Origin: Halothiobacillus sp.
GTDB taxonomy: Bacteria > Pseudomonadota > Gammaproteobacteria > Halothiobacillales > Halothiobacillaceae
Assembly: GCA_016278265.1 (NCBI GenBank)
Contig: JADQCE010000001.1
Location: 855,564-919,563 of the forward strand
Direction: 5' to 3'
DNA length: 64,000 nt
In this document: positions 35,430 to 42,838 of the stretch, one piece after another
How positions within the stretch are numbered: the first letter of the stretch is position 1
Layout: every line of letters begins with the position of its first letter
Translations under genes and position numbers: made by a program
Notes under the pieces: generated by a model
The model's input: only the letters and a program-made list of their open reading frames with translations
What the model was told of the DNA's origin: nothing
The model's database searches: none

Positions 35430-35445
35430 TGGCCTGGCTCTTGCA
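35430..35445 (+). promoter_or_regulatory. Sigma-54 (-24/-12) promoter of the fap operon
   Basis: TGGCCTGGCTCTTGCA matches the consensus TGGCACGNNNNTTGCW, with GG at 35431-35432 and GC at 35443-35444 separated by exactly ten bases. Transcription should begin near 35456, giving a leader of about 46 bases to the ATG at 35502. The adjacent gene encodes an enhancer-binding protein with an intact GAFTGA loop, which supports the assignment. Confidence 0.85.
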
Positions 35446-35501
35446 CCCATGGAGGCCATGGGGGCGCCGCGCTCCCCGAAACATTATTACGGAGCCAAGC
35501 C

Positions 35502-36074
35502 ATGAACGATGCAATTGGCAGACAGATTACCACCCCGATCGAAACGCCCCTGATGACCGCTATCAGCGGCCAAAGGACGCGGGTGCAGTGGTTCCCCAAC
35601 AATTTCAAGATTCCATTCACCCTGGTGCTGGCTACCGGTGCGCTGGTCGCGCTGATCGTGTCAAGCAATGCGTTGGCGGCCGGTTCTCGTTCCGCCGTCG
35701 AGGCCAAGCCGGGCGAGATCGTCATGTTGCGGGCCGTTCCGGCTCGCCCGGCAGTCCGTTCCGCGCCGCCCGCTAAAGCCCTGTTGATCGATGCCAGCCC
35801 CAAAAAGGAACTGGATCAGGGGCTTTTGGAAATTTCGCCCAGTGGTTATGGCCAGGTAGCCGCCGGGACTAACAGCAGTGGCGGTGTCGCCCCTAGCGGA
35901 CTTGGCGCGACGATTACCTCGATCACCCAGCAAGTGGGTGGTTCGGCGAACAGTGGCAACTCCGCGCCCTCAGCCGCGGGTGGCTCCATGGGGTCTGTGA
36001 CCGGATCGATCGGCTCGACCGTGACCGGAGCATTGTCTGGCGCGGGTTTGATGGGTCAGGGAGGGCAGCGCTGA
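35502..36074 (+). CDS. FapA-like first protein of the amyloid operon
   Basis: The 190-residue protein starts at an ATG with ACGGAG seven bases upstream. It has a polar N-terminal stretch, a signal sequence at about 36-59 (FTLVLATGALVALIVSSNALA) and an exported region. The exported part begins with a proline/valine-rich segment (GEIVMLRAVPARPAVRSAPP) and ends in a Gly/Ser-rich tail (about 115-190). FapA is the first product of the Pseudomonas fap operon and is a small exported protein that affects fibre composition. I assign this by position and character, not by a motif I can point to. Its stop overlaps the next start. Confidence 0.6.
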   Translation: MNDAIGRQITTPIETPLMTAISGQRTRVQWFPNNFKIPFTLVLATGALVALIVSSNALAAGSRSAVEAKPGEIVMLRAVPARPAVRSAPPAKALLIDASPKKELDQGLLEISPSGYGQVAAGTNSSGGVAPSGLGATITSITQQVGGSANSGNSAPSAAGGSMGSVTGSIGSTVTGALSGAGLMGQGGQR

Positions 36075-36754
36075 TGGCTACTAGAAACAAGCAGATGATC
36101 GATTTCACTCGCGTGGTTCGATTCGGCTTGGTGGCCGTCGGGCTTTTCGCCCTGGCGATGACCGCCCAGATGATCTACGCCGGCGACGCTCGTGCCGATG
36201 ACGCCGCGCCGGTCGAATCCGACTGGAAGCTGGGTGTGCTCAACAACAACTATATCGGAGAGCGTTTCGCCCAAGGGGCATCCGGCAACGTGGCGGTAAA
36301 CACCGCGGCGGGTTCCGCGAACCTGCAGGCCAACCTACGGGCCTTGAACGGCTCGATCCAGGCCAGGCAGCGTATCGACAATCCGGGCTTGGATATGCCG
36401 GCAATCATGCACGCGCAGACACTCATCGATGGGCAGGCATTTTCCCGTGGGCATGGCGTGTTGGGTGTCAACCAGGTGGCCGGTGACGGCAATGCCCAGA
36501 TCAATTCAATGGCCCTCGCCCCAGCAGGCGAGGGATTCAAAGAGATTCGTGCACTTGCACCGGTAAACCCGGTGCAGGCGTCGAATTCGGCCGCCCAGGA
36601 TGGGCAGTCGAGAGAGGACTCTTCGGGACGGTATCGCGCGGTTGTCTCGGACACCGCCTTTAGCGGATTCGGAGGGGTTCTCCAAATCAATCAGGTGTCG
36701 GGAAGCCGAAACGTGACGGGCAATCACTTCTCGTTTTCCGGCCAACGACCCTGA
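36074..36754 (+). CDS. FapB-like minor amyloid subunit/nucleator candidate
   Basis: The 226-residue protein has an N-terminal signal sequence (about 15-42, ending AGDARA). It contains three degenerate copies of the Fap-type repeat: about 59-91 (GASGNVAVNTAAGSANLQAN), 121-148 (GVLGVNQVAGDGNAQINS) and 191-220 (GVLQINQVSGSRNVTGNH). The first closely matches the repeats of the following gene (ASGNIGVNVASGTGN). FapB in Pseudomonas is the FapC-related minor component thought to nucleate fibres. Here the protein is smaller, its second and third repeats diverge and it lacks the C-terminal CxxC. The A of its ATG is the last base of the previous stop codon. Confidence 0.65.
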   Translation: MATRNKQMIDFTRVVRFGLVAVGLFALAMTAQMIYAGDARADDAAPVESDWKLGVLNNNYIGERFAQGASGNVAVNTAAGSANLQANLRALNGSIQARQRIDNPGLDMPAIMHAQTLIDGQAFSRGHGVLGVNQVAGDGNAQINSMALAPAGEGFKEIRALAPVNPVQASNSAAQDGQSREDSSGRYRAVVSDTAFSGFGGVLQINQVSGSRNVTGNHFSFSGQRP

Positions 36755-36793
36755 GTTCATGATCGAAGTAACCCCAACAAGAAGGTAATTGAT

Positions 36794-38125
36794 ATGAAAA
36801 CGCAACTCAAGATGACACTGATCGCTTCCGCGGTCGCCGCGGTGATCTCCGGCCCCGCCATGGCAATGGGCGATGGCGACTACGTCGACTACGTCAACAA
36901 CGATTACGGTGACCAGTACGAGCAGGACATCGATCGTGACGTTTCCATCGACGTGGACAAAAACATCAACACTGATGTGAACACCAACGTCGCAGTCGAG
37001 CATGACATCGACGTCGACAAGAACATCGATGTTGAGAAGAACGTTGATGTCGAGAAGAACGTCGCGGTCAACAAGACCCATAACGAGATGGAGCGGATCG
37101 ATCGCGTGTTGAGTGACATCGCCATCAACGCCTCGGCCGGTGCCACTGCCAACGACCGTCAGGTGAACCAAGGGAACACGGTCGCGAACCTCGGCGTAAC
37201 CAACGACGCGTTCATCAGCGACAACGTCGGTAATGGCGCTTCGGGCAACATCGGCATGAACGTCGCCGCTGGTGATACCAACGTGCAGGACAACGCTGCA
37301 GCGCTCGCCGCTGTAGACGCCGGCTTCGTCTTTGGCGAGTCCTACTCTGAAGTGAATGTTGCCCAGACCAACACCGGCAACGAGACGATGAACGAAGGTG
37401 TCATCAACGGCGCTAACGTCCAGCAAAGCGCGTTTGCCAATGCCTCGGGCAACATCGGCGTCAACGTCGCTTCCGGCACCGGTAACGCTCAGAAGAACAC
37501 CATGGCCGCGTCCGTTTCCACGGCTCGCATGGCTAGTGCTTCCCTGAACAGCAACCAGGAGTCGTACGACAACAACATCCGTAACGAAGGCCGGGTTGAG
37601 CAGTACACCGATACCACGTCGGTCACCCTGTCGGGCACCGGCACGTACACCGGTGGCACCGTTGACGATACCGGCACACTCAGTGCGGATATCACTGGCG
37701 CTATGGACCAGATCGGCGATGTCTACCCGGACCAGTGGGACGACGCTCCGCACCCGGGCGGCGATGCTGATGGTCACTTCGACCTCGACACGGCCACCCA
37801 GGGCGGTTCCGACCTGAACGACGACGGCGGGGCTTTGGCCTTTGGCGCCTCTGACATGGAAGCCAACGGCAGCATCGGCTTCCGTGAAAGCGGCACCATC
37901 GATCTGGCAGGTGTTAGCGGCGAAGTGGCCACCACTCGCTACGTGGTCGTCAACGCCGAGAACAACGCCTTCCTTTCAGGCGGCGCGTTCTCCAATGCCT
38001 CGGGCAACATTGGCGTGAACGTCGCTTCGGGTACTGGCAACCTGCAGAGCAACTCGCTCTCAATGGCCGTGGCTTGCAATACCTGCGTAGGCGGTAGCGC
38101 TGGCAACGGCGGCGGCGAGCAGTAA
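36794..38125 (+). CDS. fapC: Major functional amyloid subunit, FapC-type
   Basis: The 443-residue secreted protein has a signal peptide (1-24, ending AMA). Next is an Asp-rich N-terminal segment with six-residue repeats of the form D-V-[DE]-K-N-[IV] (about 45-95). Three amyloid repeats follow: R1 about 137-172, R2 about 207-242 and R3 about 388-426, each built on NASGNIGVNVASGTGNxQxN. A C-terminal CxxC (CNTC, 428-431) follows R3, as in Pseudomonas FapC. Linker 2 between R2 and R3 (about 145 residues) is acidic and rich in Asp, Gly and Thr. It should be exported through FapF and assemble into biofilm fibres. A hairpin cluster follows the gene. Confidence 0.85.
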   Translation: MKTQLKMTLIASAVAAVISGPAMAMGDGDYVDYVNNDYGDQYEQDIDRDVSIDVDKNINTDVNTNVAVEHDIDVDKNIDVEKNVDVEKNVAVNKTHNEMERIDRVLSDIAINASAGATANDRQVNQGNTVANLGVTNDAFISDNVGNGASGNIGMNVAAGDTNVQDNAAALAAVDAGFVFGESYSEVNVAQTNTGNETMNEGVINGANVQQSAFANASGNIGVNVASGTGNAQKNTMAASVSTARMASASLNSNQESYDNNIRNEGRVEQYTDTTSVTLSGTGTYTGGTVDDTGTLSADITGAMDQIGDVYPDQWDDAPHPGGDADGHFDLDTATQGGSDLNDDGGALAFGASDMEANGSIGFRESGTIDLAGVSGEVATTRYVVVNAENNAFLSGGAFSNASGNIGVNVASGTGNLQSNSLSMAVACNTCVGGSAGNGGGEQ

Positions 38126-38132
38126 TTAATAA

Positions 38133-38214
38133 CCGATAACCCATCGGCCGACGGGGCGCGCAAGCGCCCCGTCTTTCCAGACGGCAACGCTCGACCGGTG
38201 CCGTCCGGAAAGAC
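38133..38214 (+). promoter_or_regulatory. Stacked hairpins between fapC and fapD (attenuator/stabiliser)
   Basis: Three stem-loops occupy the gap. H1: CCGAT (38133-38137) with ATCGG (38143-38147). H2: ten pairs, GACGGGGCGC (38150-38159) with GCGCCCCGTC (38164-38173), loop GCAA, followed by TTT. H3: fifteen pairs with one A-C mismatch, 38171-38186 with 38199-38214. H2 and H3 share GTC (38171-38173), so their full forms compete. H2 followed by TTTCC resembles a leaky terminator. Such a site would reduce expression of fapD, E and F relative to the fibre gene or protect the fapC mRNA 3' end. Confidence 0.75.
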
Positions 38215-38258
38215 GACAGACCACAGCATCAGACTTGAATTTTGAGGGAGGCATCACC

Positions 38259-39011
38259 GTGCGGGCATCGTCCATCACATCATCCATCCCCGTCCCGGCT
38301 CGGACGCATTGCGCGTCTGGATGGCTGCTGGCGTTGACGGGTTGCATGACCGCGATGGCTGCCTTGCCGGTCCAGGCGGCAAATGTCCAGTTCGCCGGGA
38401 TACTGCCGCACGGCCAAGTGATGGAAAAGCCCGTGGAAAGCATGCTCGAGCGGCGCTATCGCAACGTGGTTCGTCAGCAATTCGATTTCTCCTGCGGGGC
38501 GGCGGCCCTTGCGACGCTGCTAAAGCACGCCTACGGCCTGAACCTCGACGAGGCAACAGTACTTGCGGGGATGTGGGGCGTTTCCGACCACGAACAGGTC
38601 CGCACGCGCGGCTTTTCCCTGCTCGAGATGAAGCATTACCTCGACCGGCTTGGCTACCGCGGACGTGGTTACGAGATCGATCTTGCTCGATTGGGCCGAA
38701 TCAGCGTACCCACGATCGTGTTGATGGACGTCAACGGCTATCAGCATTTTGTCGTGCTCAAGAGCGCCCGTGATGGTTACGTCCACGTCGCCGACCCGGC
38801 CTTGGGCAACAGGCGATACACCACGGAAGAATTCATCGAGGCCTGGCCGTCGCAAACCGTGTTTGCGGTGATCGGCCCCGGTTTTGATCGGCAGACGGTC
38901 CTGCTGGAAGGCTCCAACATTCCCAGCAGTGGTGACTTGCATGAACGTTCGGGGCGAGTACCGACGTCCGATCTGCTCGATTTTGGTTTTAAGCATGCCG
39001 ACCTGTTCTGA
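38259..39011 (+). CDS. fapD: FapD-like C39 family cysteine peptidase
   Basis: The 250-residue protein has an N-terminal signal sequence (LLALTGCMTAMAALPVQA) and a C39 papain-like domain. The catalytic Cys is in QFDFSCGAAALATLL, the His in NGYQHFVVLK and the Asp in VADPALGNRRY; the Gln of the oxyanion hole lies just before the Cys (RQQFDF). FapD is the periplasmic C39 protease of the fap system. The start is taken as the GTG at 38259, which has GAGGGAGG seven bases upstream; a TTG at 38235 has no ribosome binding site. Unlike bacteriocin exporters, the peptidase is not fused to an ABC transporter. Confidence 0.87.
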   Translation: MRASSITSSIPVPARTHCASGWLLALTGCMTAMAALPVQAANVQFAGILPHGQVMEKPVESMLERRYRNVVRQQFDFSCGAAALATLLKHAYGLNLDEATVLAGMWGVSDHEQVRTRGFSLLEMKHYLDRLGYRGRGYEIDLARLGRISVPTIVLMDVNGYQHFVVLKSARDGYVHVADPALGNRRYTTEEFIEAWPSQTVFAVIGPGFDRQTVLLEGSNIPSSGDLHERSGRVPTSDLLDFGFKHADLF

Positions 39012-39039
39012 GGTCGACGGCTCTTCGAGGGCATTAATC

Positions 39040-39873
39040 ATGAAACCCAAGCACTGCATTCGATCGAACCACTATTACAACCACCCCGCGCCCGATCGCG
39101 AACGGAGCGGATCCGGCCTGCCGACCAGGGCCTTGTTAGTCGGTGGGATCGCCGTGGGATTTGCCTGCGCCGGGCTGTTGATCAGCGGCTCGGTACTGGC
39201 CGCCAACCCTGCCATCGTGTCGTTGAGCGATCCGGAACTCGCCCAGATGCGCGGACGGTTTATCGCGGCCGATAACCGCGTGATGTATTTCGGTGTCGAG
39301 ATGATCACCCAGTGGGATACCACGGGCGGCAGGATGTCCGCCGGACTCAAGGTTGGTATTGATCGTGACGGAGGCCAACCCACGGTGACTTTTGCACCCA
39401 CGGTGTCGATCCAGGGGACACCGAGCCAGGCGACGCCGGGCACGCATAGTGTTGAGGGAAGCAATGCCGGCGAGACGACGCGCGGTGTTCGCCAGCAAAT
39501 CCAGGTAGCGGGCAACGACAATCGCGCGGCGAATTATTTCGATGTGAGTATCGAACCGCATAGCGGCGGCAACATGAAGTCGAGCGATGGCGGCTACAAC
39601 GTGGAAATCCAACAGGGTGGGGCAGTCGTGGCCGCCGGGCTATCCAACGGCGGACGACAGGCCGGGGTGAGCATGCAGATGGGCAACTCCCGTGTCTTTC
39701 AGGGCTTTCAGGCCGGCAATGCCTCTCAGTTGATCCAGTTGGCGGGTGACCACCAGGTGGTTAATAATCAGTTGCGGCTGGTGGTCGGCATCGATCCGGG
39801 CCAAATGAACAGTCGTGAACGCCTGCAACGTCAGGTAGGACAGTCGCTTGCCGCATTGCGCGGCGGCATTTGA
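39040..39873 (+). CDS. FapE-like exported protein
   Basis: From the ATG at 39040 the product is 277 residues, with a signal sequence at about 27-53 (ALLVGGIAVGFACAGLLI, ending VLAA). After the signal comes LSDPELAQMRGRFIAADNR, then YFGVEMITQW, a mostly polar middle, and weak repeat-like segments (VEIQQGGAVVAAGL, VSMQMGNSRVFQGF). The EL..MRGRF motif recurs in exported proteins of fap-type operons as far as I recall. The gene occupies the E position between fapD and fapF, 28 bases after fapD. FapE in Pseudomonas is exported and found in fibres. The assignment rests mainly on order. Confidence 0.68.
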   Translation: MKPKHCIRSNHYYNHPAPDRERSGSGLPTRALLVGGIAVGFACAGLLISGSVLAANPAIVSLSDPELAQMRGRFIAADNRVMYFGVEMITQWDTTGGRMSAGLKVGIDRDGGQPTVTFAPTVSIQGTPSQATPGTHSVEGSNAGETTRGVRQQIQVAGNDNRAANYFDVSIEPHSGGNMKSSDGGYNVEIQQGGAVVAAGLSNGGRQAGVSMQMGNSRVFQGFQAGNASQLIQLAGDHQVVNNQLRLVVGIDPGQMNSRERLQRQVGQSLAALRGGI

Positions 39874-39925
39874 GTCGAATTGATGACGACTTCCAATAAA
39901 GGGGATTTCCCCAAGGAGACGGGTC

Positions 39926-41266
39926 ATGGATGCACCGGAGAATGAAGGAGCGGGGCGCTTTATGAGTCGCGTCCCGTTGAGATTGTCAACGTTAACGGTT
40001 TGCCTGTCCCTCGGACTGGCGCCGCCGATGGTCTGGGCAGCCAATGAGGCGGATAACGTCCAGCTCCTGCGGTCCGAACTGGACGAATTGAAGCAACGCT
40101 ACGTCGATGAGGTGCGGCGATTGCGCGAGATCGATGCCCGGTTGATGGCCGTTCAGACTCGGCTGTCCGAGACGGGAGTCGCGCCGGAAGGCGATCTGGA
40201 GACGACACCTCAAATGGGCGCGCAGGCAGCGACCAGTGGCGACCAGGCTGACGAGACAGCGCCGAGTACCGCACCGACTGCCGATGACAAACGAGACGCC
40301 ACCCGTCGCAGTGTCGATGACTTTCTGCAGCAGGAACACGTGGCATTCGACCGGCCGTTCGTCCTCGAGGCTGGGGTGGAGTACAGCCGTTACGATCGCA
40401 CGCAGCTGACGCTCAATGGCTTTCTCGCCCTGGACGCGATTTTTCTCGGCAATATCGCGGTCGACAATGTCGCCTCTGATACCTTCAAGTACACGCTGGC
40501 GGCTCGATACGGGCTGACGCCTCGCTGGAACCTCGGGATTTCGGCACCCTTCATCCAGCGCTTTACCACCTATCAGAAGGGCGGTGCCGGTGGTTCAGCG
40601 TCCGCCATCGCCGAGGTCGAACAGAGTAGTGATCTGGCCATCGGCGATACCACGGTCAACCTCAGTTATCGGCTGTTCCCGGAAACGGTCAGTCGACCCG
40701 ACGTGGTGCTAACCGGTACCGTGATCGCGCCCACTGGCCAGGAACCCTACGGGACCGACTGGCGGGTGATCGAGAAGCCCGGCGATGAGTTCATAACTTT
40801 TTCGGTGCCTGATGAGCAGGCAACCGGCAACGGGTTGTGGGGTGTGGGCGCGTCGGTCTCCGCGGTCAAGACGCTCGACCCGGCGCTGCTGTTCGCCAAT
40901 TTCGGTTACACGCACTATATCTCGCGGGATTTCGACGATCTCGACAACCGTCCGGATACCGTCAATCCCGGCACGGTCAGCCTCGGGGATAGTTGGAACT
41001 GGGGCCTGGGCCTGGCGTTTGCCTTGAACGATCGCGCCAGCTTGTCGATGTCGTTCTCGCAGCAGATCAGTGGCCAGGCCCGCACCCGCTACGAGGGCGA
41101 GGACTGGGTGGATCTGATTGGCAGTGACGGCAATTCCGCGATGTTCAATCTCGGTCTCACCTACGCACTGGGCCAGAAGACCACCCTGGTCACCACCCTC
41201 GGCGTCGGCCTGACCCCCGATGCCCCGGACTTCACCTTGGGTATCCGCATTCCTTACGCGCTCTGA
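39926..41266 (+). CDS. fapF: FapF-like outer-membrane amyloid transporter
   Basis: The 446-residue protein has a signal sequence (from MSRVPLRLSTLTVCLSLGL, cleavage after VWAA). A heptad-patterned coiled coil follows at about residues 45-85 (VQLLRSELDELKQRY), then a linker rich in Thr, Ala and Asp, and a C-terminal beta barrel of about 300 residues with alternating strands ending in the aromatic-free IRIPYAL. This coiled-coil/linker/barrel order matches FapF of Pseudomonas, a trimeric pore whose coiled coil gates fibre-subunit export. The ATG at 39926 has AAGGAG eight bases upstream; the Met at position 13 is an alternative start. Confidence 0.87.
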   Translation: MDAPENEGAGRFMSRVPLRLSTLTVCLSLGLAPPMVWAANEADNVQLLRSELDELKQRYVDEVRRLREIDARLMAVQTRLSETGVAPEGDLETTPQMGAQAATSGDQADETAPSTAPTADDKRDATRRSVDDFLQQEHVAFDRPFVLEAGVEYSRYDRTQLTLNGFLALDAIFLGNIAVDNVASDTFKYTLAARYGLTPRWNLGISAPFIQRFTTYQKGGAGGSASAIAEVEQSSDLAIGDTTVNLSYRLFPETVSRPDVVLTGTVIAPTGQEPYGTDWRVIEKPGDEFITFSVPDEQATGNGLWGVGASVSAVKTLDPALLFANFGYTHYISRDFDDLDNRPDTVNPGTVSLGDSWNWGLGLAFALNDRASLSMSFSQQISGQARTRYEGEDWVDLIGSDGNSAMFNLGLTYALGQKTTLVTTLGVGLTPDAPDFTLGIRIPYAL

Positions 41267-41349
41267 CCACCCGGAAGGGTGGCGTCGACCGACGCTCCTG
41301 CGGTCTTTCCTCCGCCGTCTGTGTCAGGCCGGGCTCGGGGGATTTTTTC
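41267..41349 (+). terminator. Possible fap operon terminator region
   Basis: CCACCC (41267-41272) pairs with GGGTGG (41277-41282) across GGAA directly after the fapF stop. A run of six T occurs at 41343-41348 but is 60 bases further on, after only a small CCGGGCTCGG stem. A second hairpin (CCAAC 41366-41370 with GTTGG 41377-41381) follows in the lysR leader. The exact termination point is unclear. Confidence 0.4.
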
Positions 41350-41430
41350 GTTTACGGCCATCCTTCCAACTGGAGGGTTGGCCCGGATGGCGAGATGGGT
41401 ATAGTCCCTGTTTCGCACTGAGGAGTGACG

Positions 41431-42315
41431 ATGGACGATTTTCGTACCTGGCACTGGCTGGAAACGGTGATTGAACTCGGCGGGCTCAAGCCGGCCTCCG
41501 AGCGGTTACACCGCACGCCGTCGACCATCAGTCATGCCATCAAGCAACTCGAGCGACGCATCGGAGTGACGTTGGTCGAGACGCGTGCCCGACGCATTCG
41601 ACTGACCGAGGCCGGATCGATCCTGCTCGAGCACATGCGCCCGTTGATTCGGGAGCTGGAGGGCGTGCGCGGGGTGATCGAGCAGTTCCGTGACACGGGC
41701 GCGTCGGTGATGCGCCTGGCGGTCGACCAGGTATTCCCCCACGATCGCTTGATCGCGGCGATGGAGCAATTTTCGACCGACTACCCGCATACCCGCATCG
41801 AGCTGTTCGAGACCGTGCTCGGTGGCGGACCGGCCTTGTTTCGGGACAATGAGGTGGGGATCTACCTGGGACTCGAACCGGTCGGCGATCACACCGGTGT
41901 GCAGGTCGGTCGGCTGCGCTTCGTTCCTTGTGTCGGCCCGGGTCACCCCCTGGCCCAGGAGGTCGAGGCAATGCCGCAGGGGCAACTGCTTGCCGAGGGC
42001 CAGCTGCGCCAGCATCGGCAGGTGGTGCTGCGGGACTCACACCCCGAACGTGGGGCGAACGCCGGCTGGCTGGGTGCGGCCCAGCGGATTACGGTCGACC
42101 ACCTGCACACGGCCGTCGAAACGATGCGATCGGGGTTGGGATTCGGCTGGTTGCCTGAGCATCAGGCCCGTGAAGAAACGGATCTGACGGTGCTGCCGGT
42201 CGAGGAGGGATTGTGCCCTGAGGCGGCGATGATGTTGTATCGCCAACGTGAGCTGATGGCGAGCCCGGCCCACCAAAGCATGATGGAGTCGTTGGTCGAC
42301 TCGGCACCGGGCTGA
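41431..42315 (+). CDS. LysR-family transcriptional regulator
   Basis: The 294-residue protein has an N-terminal winged helix-turn-helix (about 5-63; LKPASERLHRTPSTISHAIKQLE, recognised by ERLHRTPSTISHAI) and a LysR substrate-binding region with the family linker HMRPLIREL. The effector domain is acidic and its ligand cannot be read from sequence. The ATG at 41431 has AGGAG five bases upstream. It is oriented toward the convergent suf genes and lies 164 bases after fapF, so it may be unrelated to either cluster. LysR proteins usually regulate a divergent neighbour, but none is present. Confidence 0.9.
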   Translation: MDDFRTWHWLETVIELGGLKPASERLHRTPSTISHAIKQLERRIGVTLVETRARRIRLTEAGSILLEHMRPLIRELEGVRGVIEQFRDTGASVMRLAVDQVFPHDRLIAAMEQFSTDYPHTRIELFETVLGGGPALFRDNEVGIYLGLEPVGDHTGVQVGRLRFVPCVGPGHPLAQEVEAMPQGQLLAEGQLRQHRQVVLRDSHPERGANAGWLGAAQRITVDHLHTAVETMRSGLGFGWLPEHQAREETDLTVLPVEEGLCPEAAMMLYRQRELMASPAHQSMMESLVDSAPG

Positions 42316-42391
42316 TAGCGGTTTACCCCGACGGGGTGCGCCGGGCCAAGGGCGGCCGGTTGACGAGTTCGGAAAGCGGCTTGTCGAGTGC

Positions 42392-42823
42392 TCAGGCCGC
42401 GGCACGCTCGGCAGCAAGCTGCCGGATCTTCTCGATCATGTTCGACAGCCCGGTCGATCGGTTGGCCGACAGGTGCGACGACAGGCCCAAATCGTCGATG
42501 AAACGGCCATCGGTTGCCAGGATTTCATCGGCGGTTCGTCCCGAATAGACGCGAAAGAGCAGGGCGATCAGCCCATTGACGATCATTGCGTCACTGGTGC
42601 CACTCAATTCGAGCCGGTCGCCGTCCCAGTCGTAGTCGAACCACACCTGCGACTGGCAACCATGAAACTTGTGCGCCTCGTCCTGCTTATCGGACGGAAA
42701 GGCGGGCATCTGCTTGCCCATGTCCATGATGTACTGGTAGCGCTCGGTCCAGTCGCCGAGGAAGGCGAATTCGTCCTTGAGCGCCTGGATTTCGGCGTCG
42801 ATGCTGGGCGCCTGGTCGGCCAT
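42392..42823 (-). CDS. sufE: Cysteine desulfuration protein SufE
   Basis: SufE accepts persulfide sulfur from SufS and passes it to the SufBCD scaffold. The 143-residue protein has the sulfur-carrying Cys in KFHGCQSQVWFDY (near residue 50), and the family features RYQYIMDMGKQMPAFP and NGLIALLFRVYSG. Length matches the family (about 140). It lies 15 bases after the sufA-like gene and ends the suf cluster. Confidence 0.93.
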   Translation of the reverse strand: MADQAPSIDAEIQALKDEFAFLGDWTERYQYIMDMGKQMPAFPSDKQDEAHKFHGCQSQVWFDYDWDGDRLELSGTSDAMIVNGLIALLFRVYSGRTADEILATDGRFIDDLGLSSHLSANRSTGLSNMIEKIRQLAAERAAA

Positions 42824-42838
42824 CGGTAGACTCCTGAA

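Larger units (their letters stand above)
35086..35501 (+). other. Regulatory region upstream of the fap operon
   Basis: This 416-base gene-free region separates the activator from the amyloid operon. It contains a perfect 14-base palindrome (35154-35167), about 260 bases of spacer and then a canonical sigma-54 promoter (35430-35445). The arrangement, with a putative upstream activator site roughly 290 bases before the transcription start, is typical of enhancer-dependent promoters. I see no credible small gene. Confidence 0.7.

Noticed and set aside
36506..37777. A 423-codon open frame on the minus strand opposite fapC
   Set aside because: It is the antisense shadow of the repetitive fapC coding sequence: a valine/aspartate-rich translation, no ribosome binding site and no family resemblance.
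38259..39011. A bacteriocin-processing C39 peptidase with a nearby precursor
   Set aside because: There is no ABC transporter fusion and no double-glycine leader peptide gene. The protein has its own signal sequence and sits in the FapD position.
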